A stretch of DNA of 31,373 nucleotides from UBA3305 sp002373555 (GTDB taxonomy: Bacteria; Bacillota; Clostridia; Lachnospirales; Lachnospiraceae), in assembly GCA_946612455.1 (NCBI GenBank), contig CAMOER010000030.1:1-31373 (forward strand). Direction: 5' to 3'. The first letter of the stretch is position 1, and every line of letters starts with the position of its first letter. The position numbers and the translations under genes are program-made. Under the pieces are notes generated by a model. The model saw only the letters and a list, made by a program, of their open reading frames with translations, was not told the DNA's origin and did no database searches. Positions 20,819 through 29,447 of this stretch are shown piece by piece.

Positions 20819-22897
20819 TTATTCTTTGATCTCCTCCGTCTCGATCAGGAAACAGACTTCACCGGTCTTTCCCGGCAGCAGGCCGGAATAATTGTCATAG
20901 GCAAGATCGGATTCCTTCAGAGCGCGCATCGTATTGATGATCCGCTTAAACTCCGGTCCGGCTGTCTTTTTCAGATCCTCCAGGCCGTCCTCTTTAAACT
21001 CCGTCAGACCGTCTTTCATTCCCTTTACGCCATCCTTCATTTCTCCCATACCGTCTGTAAGCTTCCCGCCGGCATCCGCCAGACTGCCGGAGCCGGATTT
21101 CAGCTGTGCGGCTCCTGTATCGATGGCATCGACACCCTCGCAGAAAGCCTTGACGCCGGATGCGAGTTCATCGCTTCCTTCAGAGAGTGCCTTCACCCCC
21201 TCGGCCAGGCCGGAGAGCGTCTGCCCGAGCCCGGCTGCCTGCTTCGACATGCCGAGCAGTGCATCGGAACAGGAAAGAATGATCTCCATCTGCTGATTCA
21301 TTTTTTTCAGAAGCTTCTGCGCTTCTTCCTTATCCCAGCTGATCTCCGGCACATCGACATCCGGCGCAGTCAGTCTGCTGACCGCTTCGTGTATTTTGAC
21401 GGAAGCTTCATTGCTGACGCCGGTCAGATCGATGCTCTTTTTGACTTTTTTCTTAATCTTTTTGATCTTCTTTTCGGACAGGCCGGAATCAGCAAGCGCA
21501 TCCTCTACTGCAGCGGCCGCCTGCTTTCTTGCAAGTGATGTCGCTTCGGAATCGATGGAGGAAAGATCGATCTCATTCAGTATCTTCCTCGCTTTCTTAT
21601 AAGACTTCTTCATCTTCTTGACGCAGGATGCGGCATCCTCAGTGAACTGCACCATTTCATCATGATCCTTGTCCGCTGCCTCGATCAGCGCGGACAGATC
21701 CTTTGCCTGAGAGGAAAGATTCTTCATGGCTTTCAGAAGCGCAGCCGGATCTTCATTTCCTGCATTTTCTCCGCCGGCGGCGCTGAGTTTCTCAACATTG
21801 TTGGAGAGTTCCTTCATTCCGTTTGCCAGGGTGTCTGCGCCGGCTGTCAGCTGCTGTTTCTGCTTACTCATCTCCGAGATCCCGTCTGCCAGAGAGCTGA
21901 TCCCTTTATCCAGTGATTTGACGCCGTCCGCGTACTGATCCAGATAATCCTCCACCTCATCGAGACCGTCATACAGCTCATCCGTGCCTTCGGTCATATC
22001 GTCTATGGCTTCCACAAGATCGTCCATGCCGTCCGACATTTCCATGAGATCATTCAGATCCTCCTCCTCCAGATCTTCCAGCAGGCCGTTCGTGATCACA
22101 GTGGCTGTGAAATCAAGCGTGAAGTCCTGTACGTCCGCTTCGATTTCCACAAAATCCGGGATCTCGATATCCTCTGCGGGTTCCCAGGCTTCCAGCCGCA
22201 GCGCTTTCGGAAGGCCCGGAAAGGCAATGCCCATGACAATGGCCTGATCATCCATCTTCATGATTCTGCCGTTTTCGGCTTTGATATTGGAAAAGGAATC
22301 CGTGGGGAGAAATGCGGCTGTCACCGCCGTAAAAGGAATGGGGACCTGGTACTCGGCACCCTTTACGGTGACCGTTTCTGTGGTATGGTTCTCATAATCG
22401 AACCGGATCTTTACATGACCGCTTTTTCCGGCAAGATCCTGCGGCGGGATCTCTTCACCGTCCAGAAAACAGGTGACCTTCACGGTCACGGGAAGCTCTT
22501 TCTCCGCAGTTCCTTCATATTTGATATCGCCGCCGTGATCCTCCCATGTCAGATCGTTTCCGGTCAGCGTATATTCTTCATCGCCTTCCTTGTTTTTGAT
22601 GTCCGAAAGGATCGTCGTATCCGGGATCCCGGTGCCGTCACCGGGATTTTTCAGAGTGACTTCGACCGTCACCTCCTCAGGGTTCCCGGCAGCATCGGCC
22701 TCGACATGAACAGATTCGGATTTGTCCGGCGCGTCCGGATCGGTCCGAAAGGGAACATACGCGGCTTCCGCATCCGTTTCCGTCTCAGCGGCTGTTTCCG
22801 GTTCGATATTCCCGGAGGACTGTGAACTGCCTGCGATCCCGCAGCCGGAAACTGTCATGGAAAGAATCAGGGCAAATAAAAGAGCATTTCTTTTCAT
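20819..22897 (-). CDS. Large coiled-coil surface lipoprotein of an ABC cassette (YhgE/Pip-like repeats)
   Basis: A 692-residue predicted lipoprotein. The signal peptide MKRNALLFALILSMTVSGC has its lipobox cysteine at residue 19 and is followed by a Ser/Glu/Thr-rich linker. Residues about 60-270 look beta-rich. Two long stretches (about 275-390 and 540-655) repeat a G-x-x-x-L/I pattern (DGLDEVEDYLDQYADG, SLADGISEM, LANGMKEL, LAEGVKALSEGSDELASG). This is the heptad-like repeat seen in YhgE/Pip and some RND-associated proteins. A lysine-rich amphipathic segment lies between them. No C-terminal membrane helix is present. The ATG at 22897 is fixed by AAAGGTG and the signal peptide. It is the last gene after the ATPase and permease (50-nt gap), so it probably works with them outside the membrane. 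The specific role is unknown. Confidence 0.82.
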   Translation of the reverse strand: MKRNALLFALILSMTVSGCGIAGSSQSSGNIEPETAAETETDAEAAYVPFRTDPDAPDKSESVHVEADAAGNPEEVTVEVTLKNPGDGTGIPDTTILSDIKNKEGDEEYTLTGNDLTWEDHGGDIKYEGTAEKELPVTVKVTCFLDGEEIPPQDLAGKSGHVKIRFDYENHTTETVTVKGAEYQVPIPFTAVTAAFLPTDSFSNIKAENGRIMKMDDQAIVMGIAFPGLPKALRLEAWEPAEDIEIPDFVEIEADVQDFTLDFTATVITNGLLEDLEEEDLNDLMEMSDGMDDLVEAIDDMTEGTDELYDGLDEVEDYLDQYADGVKSLDKGISSLADGISEMSKQKQQLTAGADTLANGMKELSNNVEKLSAAGGENAGNEDPAALLKAMKNLSSQAKDLSALIEAADKDHDEMVQFTEDAASCVKKMKKSYKKARKILNEIDLSSIDSEATSLARKQAAAAVEDALADSGLSEKKIKKIKKKVKKSIDLTGVSNEASVKIHEAVSRLTAPDVDVPEISWDKEEAQKLLKKMNQQMEIILSCSDALLGMSKQAAGLGQTLSGLAEGVKALSEGSDELASGVKAFCEGVDAIDTGAAQLKSGSGSLADAGGKLTDGMGEMKDGVKGMKDGLTEFKEDGLEDLKKTAGPEFKRIINTMRALKESDLAYDNYSGLLPGKTGEVCFLIETEEIKE

Positions 22898-22947
22898 ACT
22901 TACACCTTTCTGCGCCGCATGAAACTGAGGGCGGCGTGACAAAAAGA

Positions 22948-25269
22948 TCATTCGACATTTTTCAGAGCTTCATCCATCGGGATCCGGCTGATGCGTCTGT
23001 ACTCGATCACGGCGATGACGGCATAGGCGAGGATCCCGAGCGCGAACATTTCATAATACACATGCTTTCCGATCGTGAGCGGCAGCCATCCGGTCATTTC
23101 CAGAAGAAGCATGTAGTGCATCAGTTCCACGATCACCTTATAGACTAACGGCATGCTGATGAGCAGGCAGATCACGACCACGACCGAAGTGGAGATGATA
23201 TATAATCCCGCGATCTCGACATTCGTGTAGCCGAGGATCTTCGTGAGCGAGATCGGATTCGCGTTTTTCTCGATGATGATCTTGGAGAGCAGGAACATCA
23301 GGATCAGGAAAATAATGACGGCGAAGGCATCCACCAGGCCCATCATGCCGCCCATCGAGATTCGCAGCTGCCGGCTGATCTTTGTCAGCGCTTCGTAGTC
23401 GATCACGGAGCCGATATATTCTTCATCGATATCCGTGATCTCGGTATCGGAAAAATAACCGGCGAAGGAATCCGCGTCTTCGTCAAAGATCCGGTTCATG
23501 GTCTCCCGGCTCATATATAGATGCATACCGGCCTGATAATCATAGAGGCCGTCGATCGTGAAAGTATATTCCTCCGGATCATACTTTTCCGCAAGCGTGA
23601 TGGTATCCCCGGGAGACAGATAGTATTTTTCCGCGAATGCAGAGGAGGCATAGATTTTGCCGTCTTTTACATCGACCGGCAGATACCGGCTGTTTTCCTC
23701 GATCCCGTAGAGCGTGATCTCTTCGGTTTTGTAATTCTCATAGGTTGTCTGCAGCGCATGAACATTGAACTTCTCGGCATCAGCATTTTCCGTCTCCACA
23801 GCATTCGCAAACTTCACCATGGAAAGCATGGAGGAAAGCTTATGCTCCTCATCATTCATTTCGACCGGCAGCGTCAGCATATACTGATAATTGCTGATGA
23901 TATTTCCGGTCAGCTCCCTGTCGTAGTTGTCCAGCACCTCCGGCAGTCCCATGCCGAACATCAGAAGCACGTTCGCGAACGTGATCCCGGCAAACAGTAC
24001 CAAGTAGTTGCCGGCGTTCTGGAAGATGACCCTCATGCGGAACCGTGTCATCAGCGGCAGGAAAGGCGGCAGCGGAAGCGTCATTTTCTGTTTTCTGCGG
24101 GAAAGATCCCTGCGGATGAATTTGAGCGGGGAGAGCGACAGCGCACGCACCAGGATCAGCCATGTAATGACCGTCATTAAGACCAGCGGGATGACGGTCG
24201 TCAGGACGAATGCATCCGGATTCCAGATGGTCACGTATGCCGGAAGACTGTAGCTGTTGTAATACATATCGGCACAGACGACCCGGAAGAGGGTATAGCC
24301 GAAGATATTGCCGGTCACGGCGCCGAAAAGCGATACCAGCATCGGCGCGGTCATGTAGTGCCGGAGCAGTTCTCCTTTGGTGTAGCCCGAAGCCCGGAGC
24401 GTGCCGATGACATTTGCCTCCCGAAAGATCGTGTTCTTGATGGTGACGCCGAACACAAAAGCCATGATCACGATAATGATGTAGAGGAGGACGAGCATCA
24501 TGGCTCTGTCGGAGCCCATGTCCTCGCCGGTGAAGCGGATGGCCTGGTTGGCAAAGCGGGGAATGTAATCCTTCAGTTTGACTTCCTGCGCGAGGGCTTT
24601 CAGAAGATCTTCGGACTTTTCCTTCTCTTCATTTTCCTCCGCGGGGATGCCGTCCTGATAGAGAAATGCATAGACCGGCAGGAGCTCGTTCTGTGAAAAT
24701 GTACGGAATTCCTCCGCGGATACCGTGCCGACGCCGAATTTAACGGAATCGAACATGGCATCGTTGTTGTCAGAAAATAGCGTGCTGTAGTCGGAGAGCG
24801 CGATGAATCCCGTGACGGTATAGCTGCGGCTGCCGGAAGCGATGGTGTCGCCGACGGAGATGCCGTTGTTCCGGGCATAAAGGCGGTCCAGTGCGATCTC
24901 GCCCGGTTTTTCGGCAAGACGTCCTTCCATCAGGCAGACCAGATTGATCTCATTTCTGTTCCTGTAAATGCGCAGAACTGTGCCGTTGTCCATATTCCTG
25001 TCCGTATAGAACATGTCATACAGGGTGATCCCGAGCGATTCCACTGCCTTTTTCTGCGCTTTATTCAGGAATTTCGCCGTGCGGAAATTGCCGTGTTCGA
25101 TCTTATACCGGTCGAAGCTTTCATTATAAGCCGTGATCATGGAAGTATCCGCGACCAGAAAACCGGAGACAAAGCCGATGGAAGAGGCCAGCAGGATAAA
25201 GATGACCAGATATTTCCCGAGGCTTTCCCGAAGTTCGCGGATGATCCGGCGGTTCAGCGGATTTTTCAT
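22948..25269 (-). CDS. FtsX/MacB-type ABC transporter permease
   Basis: A 773-residue permease. One helix lies near residues 18-38, followed by an extracytoplasmic domain of about 210 residues. A group of three helices follows (about 258-278, 305-328, 350-375), whose first part IKNTIFREANVIGTLRASGYTKGELLRHYM is the FtsX coupling segment. A further helix is near 415-437, then a second outer domain (about 440-650) and a final group of three helices with a matching ITKILGYTN-type coupling segment. This is the duplicated large FtsX layout. Such permeases often drive outside proteins mechanically rather than carry small molecules. The ATG at 25269 follows GGAGG. It begins 13 nt after the ATPase stop and precedes the lipoprotein gene. 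Confidence 0.92.
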   Translation of the reverse strand: MKNPLNRRIIRELRESLGKYLVIFILLASSIGFVSGFLVADTSMITAYNESFDRYKIEHGNFRTAKFLNKAQKKAVESLGITLYDMFYTDRNMDNGTVLRIYRNRNEINLVCLMEGRLAEKPGEIALDRLYARNNGISVGDTIASGSRSYTVTGFIALSDYSTLFSDNNDAMFDSVKFGVGTVSAEEFRTFSQNELLPVYAFLYQDGIPAEENEEKEKSEDLLKALAQEVKLKDYIPRFANQAIRFTGEDMGSDRAMMLVLLYIIIVIMAFVFGVTIKNTIFREANVIGTLRASGYTKGELLRHYMTAPMLVSLFGAVTGNIFGYTLFRVVCADMYYNSYSLPAYVTIWNPDAFVLTTVIPLVLMTVITWLILVRALSLSPLKFIRRDLSRRKQKMTLPLPPFLPLMTRFRMRVIFQNAGNYLVLFAGITFANVLLMFGMGLPEVLDNYDRELTGNIISNYQYMLTLPVEMNDEEHKLSSMLSMVKFANAVETENADAEKFNVHALQTTYENYKTEEITLYGIEENSRYLPVDVKDGKIYASSAFAEKYYLSPGDTITLAEKYDPEEYTFTIDGLYDYQAGMHLYMSRETMNRIFDEDADSFAGYFSDTEITDIDEEYIGSVIDYEALTKISRQLRISMGGMMGLVDAFAVIIFLILMFLLSKIIIEKNANPISLTKILGYTNVEIAGLYIISTSVVVVICLLISMPLVYKVIVELMHYMLLLEMTGWLPLTIGKHVYYEMFALGILAYAVIAVIEYRRISRIPMDEALKNVE

Positions 25270-25282
25270 ACTGCGTCCTCCG

Positions 25283-25981
25283 TTACCATTCCAGATCCTG
25301 CACGGGGATCCGTTTTTCATTGTGCACTTCATCCCGGATCCGTCCGTCGCGCAGACGGACGACGCGGTCGGCCATCTGTCGGATGGCGTCGTTGTGCGTT
25401 ACCATGATGATGGTGTTGCCGTATTTCTGATTAACAGTTTCGATGAGCTTCAGGATCTCCTTGGATGTGTTGTAATCAAGTGCGCCGGTTGGCTCGTCGC
25501 AGAGAAGAATGTCGGGATTCTTTACGATCGCGCGGCCGATCGCCGTGCGCTGCTGCTGGCCGCCGGAGAGCTGATTGGGAATCTTGTTCCGATGTTCGTA
25601 AAGACCGAGTGTGTGCAGGAGCTCGTTCACATCCAGCGGATGCTCTCCGAGATAAGCGCCGACTTCGATATTTTCGCGGACCGTCAGATTGGGGATCAGA
25701 TTGTACATCTGGAAGATATATCCGAGATGCTTTCTGCGGTATCGGGTAAGAGCAGCTTCCTTCATGGAAGCCATCTTTTCGCCGTTAATGGAGATATCGC
25801 CGGAATCGGCAGAGTCGATCCCGCCGATAATGTTGAGCAATGTGGATTTGCCAGACCCGGAGGGGCCGAGCAGGATCACGAATTCTCCGCGGCTGACCGA
25901 CAGATCGATTCCCTTTAATACCTCCACGCGGTTGTCCTTTGTGCCGTAGGATTTTCTGATATCATGTATTTCAATGAACAT
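25283..25981 (-). CDS. ABC transporter ATP-binding protein (MacB/LolD type)
   Basis: A 232-residue ATPase with all the expected elements: Walker A GPSGSGKST (about 39-47), the Q-loop region FQMYNLIPNLTVREN, signature LSGGQQQR, Walker B ILLCDEPTGALD and the H-loop in IIMVTHND. The subgroup is that of MacB, LolD and FtsE-like partners of FtsX permeases. It is the first gene of the cassette and powers the permease encoded 13 nt downstream. The start at 25981 has GGAG about 11 nt upstream, a little far. A promoter with palindromic sites lies at 26041-26068. Confidence 0.95.
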   Translation of the reverse strand: MFIEIHDIRKSYGTKDNRVEVLKGIDLSVSRGEFVILLGPSGSGKSTLLNIIGGIDSADSGDISINGEKMASMKEAALTRYRRKHLGYIFQMYNLIPNLTVRENIEVGAYLGEHPLDVNELLHTLGLYEHRNKIPNQLSGGQQQRTAIGRAIVKNPDILLCDEPTGALDYNTSKEILKLIETVNQKYGNTIIMVTHNDAIRQMADRVVRLRDGRIRDEVHNEKRIPVQDLEW

Positions 25982-26023
25982 GGTTCATGACTCCAAATAA
26001 AAATTAGACTTTTATTATGACGG

Positions 26024-26068
26024 TTAGAGTATACTAATTAATCATAGCAGATATCTGCCTTTTGTCAA
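26024..26068 (-). promoter_or_regulatory. Promoter of the ABC-lipoprotein operon with two palindromic operator candidates
   Basis: On the minus strand: -35 TTGACA (26063-26068), a 16-bp spacer and -10 TATGAT (26041-26046). The perfect 12-bp palindrome GCAGATATCTGC (26047-26058) fills the spacer next to the -10. A second palindrome, AGTATACT (26028-26035), covers the expected start point near 26034. This placement is typical of a repressor operator. No regulator gene is adjacent. Confidence 0.75.
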
Positions 26069-26159
26069 GGAAGGAATCGTGCCGGCGGAGCTTCAGAACA
26101 GTATCAGAAAGCCGGAAAATGTCATGCCTGTGAAAAATGCCGGGCGGATTGATTTCTGA

Positions 26160-26188
26160 TTGAAAAATGCAGTCTGCAGGCGTATGAT
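26160..26188 (+). promoter_or_regulatory. Promoter of the small HD hydrolase gene
   Basis: -35 TTGAAA (26160-26165), a 17-bp spacer and -10 TATGAT (26183-26188). The expected start near 26195 lies downstream of any longer in-frame start, which supports the ATG at 26232. Confidence 0.8.
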
Positions 26189-26231
26189 ATTTACGAACCG
26201 ATGCATCTGTTCCTTAAGGAGATGTTCTCAG

Positions 26232-26666
26232 ATGATATATACAGATATGACAAAGAAGGCCATGAAGTTCAGTTATGAGGCGCATAAAGGTCAGTATGAC
26301 AAGGGAGGCATTCCGTATGTTTTCCATCCGTATCATCTGGCGGAGTCCATGACGGACGAAGTGTCCGTGACGGCCGCACTGCTGCATGATGTGCTGGAAG
26401 ATACGCCTTTTACCGAACAGGATCTTCTGGAGGAGGGGTTTTCGGAGGAAGTGATCCGGATCGTGAAGCTTCTGACCAGGGATCCGGAGATGCCTTACAT
26501 GGCTTATATCGGGAATCTGGCGCATGATCCCGTCGCCAGAAAGATCAAACTGGCGGACCTTGCGCACAACACGGATGCGAGCAGACTGCCGAATAATAAG
26601 GAGTTCATGAAGAAACGTTTTGCCCTGTATGAAGAGGCCAAAGAGCTCCTGACGCGCATGTCCTGA
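26232..26666 (+). CDS. Small SpoT-like HD-domain phosphohydrolase
   Basis: A 144-residue single HD domain of the RelA/SpoT hydrolase type: AHKGQYDKGGIPYVFHPYHLAESM with His32, AALLHDVLEDT with the His52-Asp53 pair and the Glu-Asp, and KLADLAHN with Asp109 as a further metal ligand. It lacks a synthetase domain. It resembles stand-alone small alarmone hydrolases, which may degrade (p)ppGpp or related nucleotides in a Mn2+-dependent way. The exact substrate is inference. The start at 26232 has AAGGAG 10 nt upstream. It is transcribed alone from its own promoter. Confidence 0.9.
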   Translation: MIYTDMTKKAMKFSYEAHKGQYDKGGIPYVFHPYHLAESMTDEVSVTAALLHDVLEDTPFTEQDLLEEGFSEEVIRIVKLLTRDPEMPYMAYIGNLAHDPVARKIKLADLAHNTDASRLPNNKEFMKKRFALYEEAKELLTRMS

Positions 26667-26688
26667 ACCGGACGGAAACGGAAAATAC

Positions 26689-26717
26689 TGGACAAATACT
26701 ATATATTGTACTATGAT
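26689..26717 (+). promoter_or_regulatory. Promoter of the LtaS-like gene
   Basis: -35 TGGACA (26689-26694), a 17-bp spacer and -10 TATGAT (26712-26717). The leader to the ATG at 26841 is about 115 nt. It contains two small hairpins: CCTGCT/AGCAGG near 26755-26775, and CCGGTA/TACCGG at 26801-26819 just before the ribosome binding site AAGGGGAAA. Confidence 0.8.
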
Positions 26718-26840
26718 GACTAAGTAAACACAAAAATATGCAGTTTGCCCGGGACCTGCTTCAGGATGGAGCAGGCGCCGGATTTTTGGGTATATAAATA
26801 CCGGTATTCAATGTACCGGATGGTTGAGTAAGGGGAAAGT

Positions 26841-29132
26841 ATGGGCAGAAACGACGCAGACAACGAAGAGAAGGTCTCTGTTCGCAGTGCGGCTACAGTA
26901 ATCAAGGAAATGGCGCTTTTCGTCTGGGGATTCTTAAGCGAAGCGTTCGTGACGCTGGCAGCGGCCACAGTCGAGCATGTGCGGCATGAATGGCGTCCGA
27001 AGAACAGGAAGAATGTGATCTCCCGCTATTTCATGGGATTCATCATCTTCTATTATGAGATCGTCTTCAAGCTTTCAACGACGAGAACGCCGCTGGGGCT
27101 CTCCTTTTTCTATATCTTCCTTTACTCCATCGCGTGGGGCCTGATCGCCTATTTCTTTACCACCTTCCTGAAACCGAAGAAAAACCGGATCGCCAGGATG
27201 ATCCTGATCTTCCTGATGGCGATTCCGTTCCTGGTGGAATATTTTGTCTATCTCCAGTTCAAGGTGCTGTATGATCTGAACACCGTTACGAACGGTGCCG
27301 GCGGTGTGCTGACAGGATTCATGGGCGACGTGGTGAGACTGGTCTTCAGCCTCAGCGGTCTGTCCCACATTTTCTTTTTCCTGCTGCCTTTCCTTCTTTA
27401 TACCATTCTGTTCAACAGGATCGATCCGGCGAAGCGCATCCGCATCAAGAGAAGGATCCGTACCGTTCTTGTCGTGATCGGCATCTTCTTCTTTACATGG
27501 CTGCTCGTTCTGATCAACGGAAGCACCAGACGTGTTTACAGAAAAGAGTACGACTTCCAGAGCGCGGTCGGCAATTTCGGTCTTTATACCGGACTCCGGC
27601 TGGAGGTCAGGAACAATATTTTCGGAAACAAAGTATCCTTTGAAGCGGAAAGCACGGATACCGGAGAGGAAGAGACCGCAGCGGATGAACCGGTCGTCTA
27701 CGGCGACAATGCGCTGAAGATCGACTTTAACGCTCTGGCGGAATCGGCCTCCGGCACGGATCAGGAGCTTGACTCCTATGTGGCGACGCTGACGCCTTCC
27801 AAGCAGAATGAATACACCGGCCTGTTCAAGGGCAAGAACCTGATCATGATCACGGCGGAAGCATTCTCCGGCGATATCATCGATCAGAATCTGACGCCGA
27901 CGCTGTACCGGCTTGCGAACCGCGGCATCAAGTTCACGGATTATTACATGCAGGCAACGGCCGGCACCACGGGCGGAGAGTATGAGCATATCTTCGGCAT
28001 GCTGCCGACGGACGGCGGAAAATCCATGATGGATACCGAGAATTTCCATAATCTGATGACGATGGGCTCACAGCTCAACCGTCTCGGCTATTACGGAAAG
28101 ATGTATCATAACAACGATTACACCTATTACCATCGTGATGTCACGCATTACACCTTCGGCTATTCCGACGGTTATACCGGTTACGGAAACGGTCTGGAGG
28201 ATCAGATCACCAAGCAGTGGCCGGAGAGCGATCTGGAGATGTTCCAGGCAACGCTGCCGCAGTATATCGACAAGGAACCTTTCAATATCTATTACATGAC
28301 GGTCAGCGGACATTCTTCCTATTCCTATGATGCGAACGCGATGTCCAGAAAGAACTGGGATGCCGTCAAGGATATGGAATATACGGAACCGGTCAAGGCC
28401 TATATCGCCGCGAACCTGGAGCTTGAGAACGGTCTGACATGGCTTGTGAACGAGCTGGAAGCGGCCGGCAAGGCGAATGATACGGTTATCTGCCTGACAG
28501 CGGACCATTTCCCTTACGGTCTGGACAATGATGCGGCGCTCGGAAATATGCCGTATCTGTCAGAGCTTTACGGCTATGATGTCGTGGATTACCTGCACAG
28601 AGATCACAATACGCTGATCATCTGGAGCGGTGCGCTGGAATCGATGGATCCGATCGTTGTGAATACGCCGGTATCCGCGATCGATATCCTGCCGACGCTG
28701 TCGAACCTGTTCGGCACGGAATACGACTCGAGGCTGTTCCCGGGCAGAGATGTGTTCTCGGATGCGGAGCCTCTGATGTTCAACTTAAGCTACGACTGGA
28801 AGACAGAACTCGGAACCTACATTGCGGCGGACGGTACATTCACACCGCTGACGGATTCCACGGTCGTGCCGGATGACTATGTTGACAGGATCAAGAAGAT
28901 CGTCCGGAACAAGATCAATTATATGACGGGCTTCCTGAAGACGGATTATTTCGGACATGTCTTTGAGAATTATACGTTCAGTGATGAGAAGGTGGTCCGG
29001 GAGAAAGAGGTCTACGGACCGGTGCCGCAGGGTATTGAAGTGGTCCCGGTGACGCCGGAAGGTGCTGAGCCGACGTCGGCTGCGGAGACGACGCAGGCGG
29101 CCGAGGAAGGCGGAGGCGAAGAAGAAAATTAG
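26841..29132 (+). CDS. LtaS-like polyglycerolphosphate/sulfatase-fold membrane protein
   Basis: A 763-residue protein with five hydrophobic helices in the first 240 residues and a sulfatase-fold domain outside the cell (about 320-650). LtaS-type features are present: ITAEAF with the metal-binding Glu, a Thr-rich stretch ATAGTTGGEYE where the nucleophilic Thr is expected, TVSGHSSYSY with a His, and LTADHFPYG with the Asp-His metal ligands. LtaS enzymes move glycerolphosphate from phosphatidylglycerol to build lipoteichoic acid; related members modify other surface polymers. The C-terminus adds an acidic tail rich in Ala, Thr and Glu (about residues 735-763). The gene has its own promoter and a strong terminator, so it forms a single-gene unit. 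Confidence 0.88.
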   Translation: MGRNDADNEEKVSVRSAATVIKEMALFVWGFLSEAFVTLAAATVEHVRHEWRPKNRKNVISRYFMGFIIFYYEIVFKLSTTRTPLGLSFFYIFLYSIAWGLIAYFFTTFLKPKKNRIARMILIFLMAIPFLVEYFVYLQFKVLYDLNTVTNGAGGVLTGFMGDVVRLVFSLSGLSHIFFFLLPFLLYTILFNRIDPAKRIRIKRRIRTVLVVIGIFFFTWLLVLINGSTRRVYRKEYDFQSAVGNFGLYTGLRLEVRNNIFGNKVSFEAESTDTGEEETAADEPVVYGDNALKIDFNALAESASGTDQELDSYVATLTPSKQNEYTGLFKGKNLIMITAEAFSGDIIDQNLTPTLYRLANRGIKFTDYYMQATAGTTGGEYEHIFGMLPTDGGKSMMDTENFHNLMTMGSQLNRLGYYGKMYHNNDYTYYHRDVTHYTFGYSDGYTGYGNGLEDQITKQWPESDLEMFQATLPQYIDKEPFNIYYMTVSGHSSYSYDANAMSRKNWDAVKDMEYTEPVKAYIAANLELENGLTWLVNELEAAGKANDTVICLTADHFPYGLDNDAALGNMPYLSELYGYDVVDYLHRDHNTLIIWSGALESMDPIVVNTPVSAIDILPTLSNLFGTEYDSRLFPGRDVFSDAEPLMFNLSYDWKTELGTYIAADGTFTPLTDSTVVPDDYVDRIKKIVRNKINYMTGFLKTDYFGHVFENYTFSDEKVVREKEVYGPVPQGIEVVPVTPEGAEPTSAAETTQAAEEGGGEEEN

Positions 29133-29140
29133 GATGAGGA

Positions 29141-29170
29141 AGCGGGCAGCCGGATGGCTGCCCGCTTTTT
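29141..29170 (+). terminator. Rho-independent terminator of the LtaS-like gene
   Basis: A 10-bp stem GCGGGCAGCC/GGCTGCCCGC (29142-29151 and 29156-29165) with a GGAT loop, followed by five T. Confidence 0.95.
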
Positions 29171-29300
29171 GAATGTGTTCTGCAAATAAGACGTAAGATC
29201 GCTGATGGTTAGCGACAGATTGCCTTGTCCGAATTCCGCTGGTTCATGCAGATAATGCCGGCCTTGTTTCCGTCACTATCTGATTCCCGAAATGGATTGT

Positions 29301-29409
29301 CATTCTGAGGGCAGCGTGATGCCCGAAGAATCCACCGCGTACAGGATTCGGTTTCAGTAAAACCGTCGGTGCAGGGCAAAGATGCTTTGTCTTTTCGTTT
29401 CTCAGAATG
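29301..29409. repeat. CATTCTGAG-bounded non-coding element
   Basis: CATTCTGAG at 29301-29309 and its exact complement CTCAGAATG at 29401-29409 bracket 109 bp; just inside the left end is CGAAGAATCC. I recall similar CATTCTGAG...CGAAGAATC sequences scattered in many bacterial genomes, which is unchecked here. It sits in the 277-nt gap between the LtaS-like terminator and the end of pyrC, where no ORF or RNA is seen. It is probably a MITE-like repeat. Confidence 0.5.
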
Positions 29410-29447
29410 GCGAAGGCAGATCTGATCGGAAAGGATTCATCGGGGGA

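Noticed and set aside
26160..26231. Upstream start of the HD hydrolase gene
   Set aside because: It begins with a TTG inside the -35 box of the predicted promoter, and the extra residues look random.
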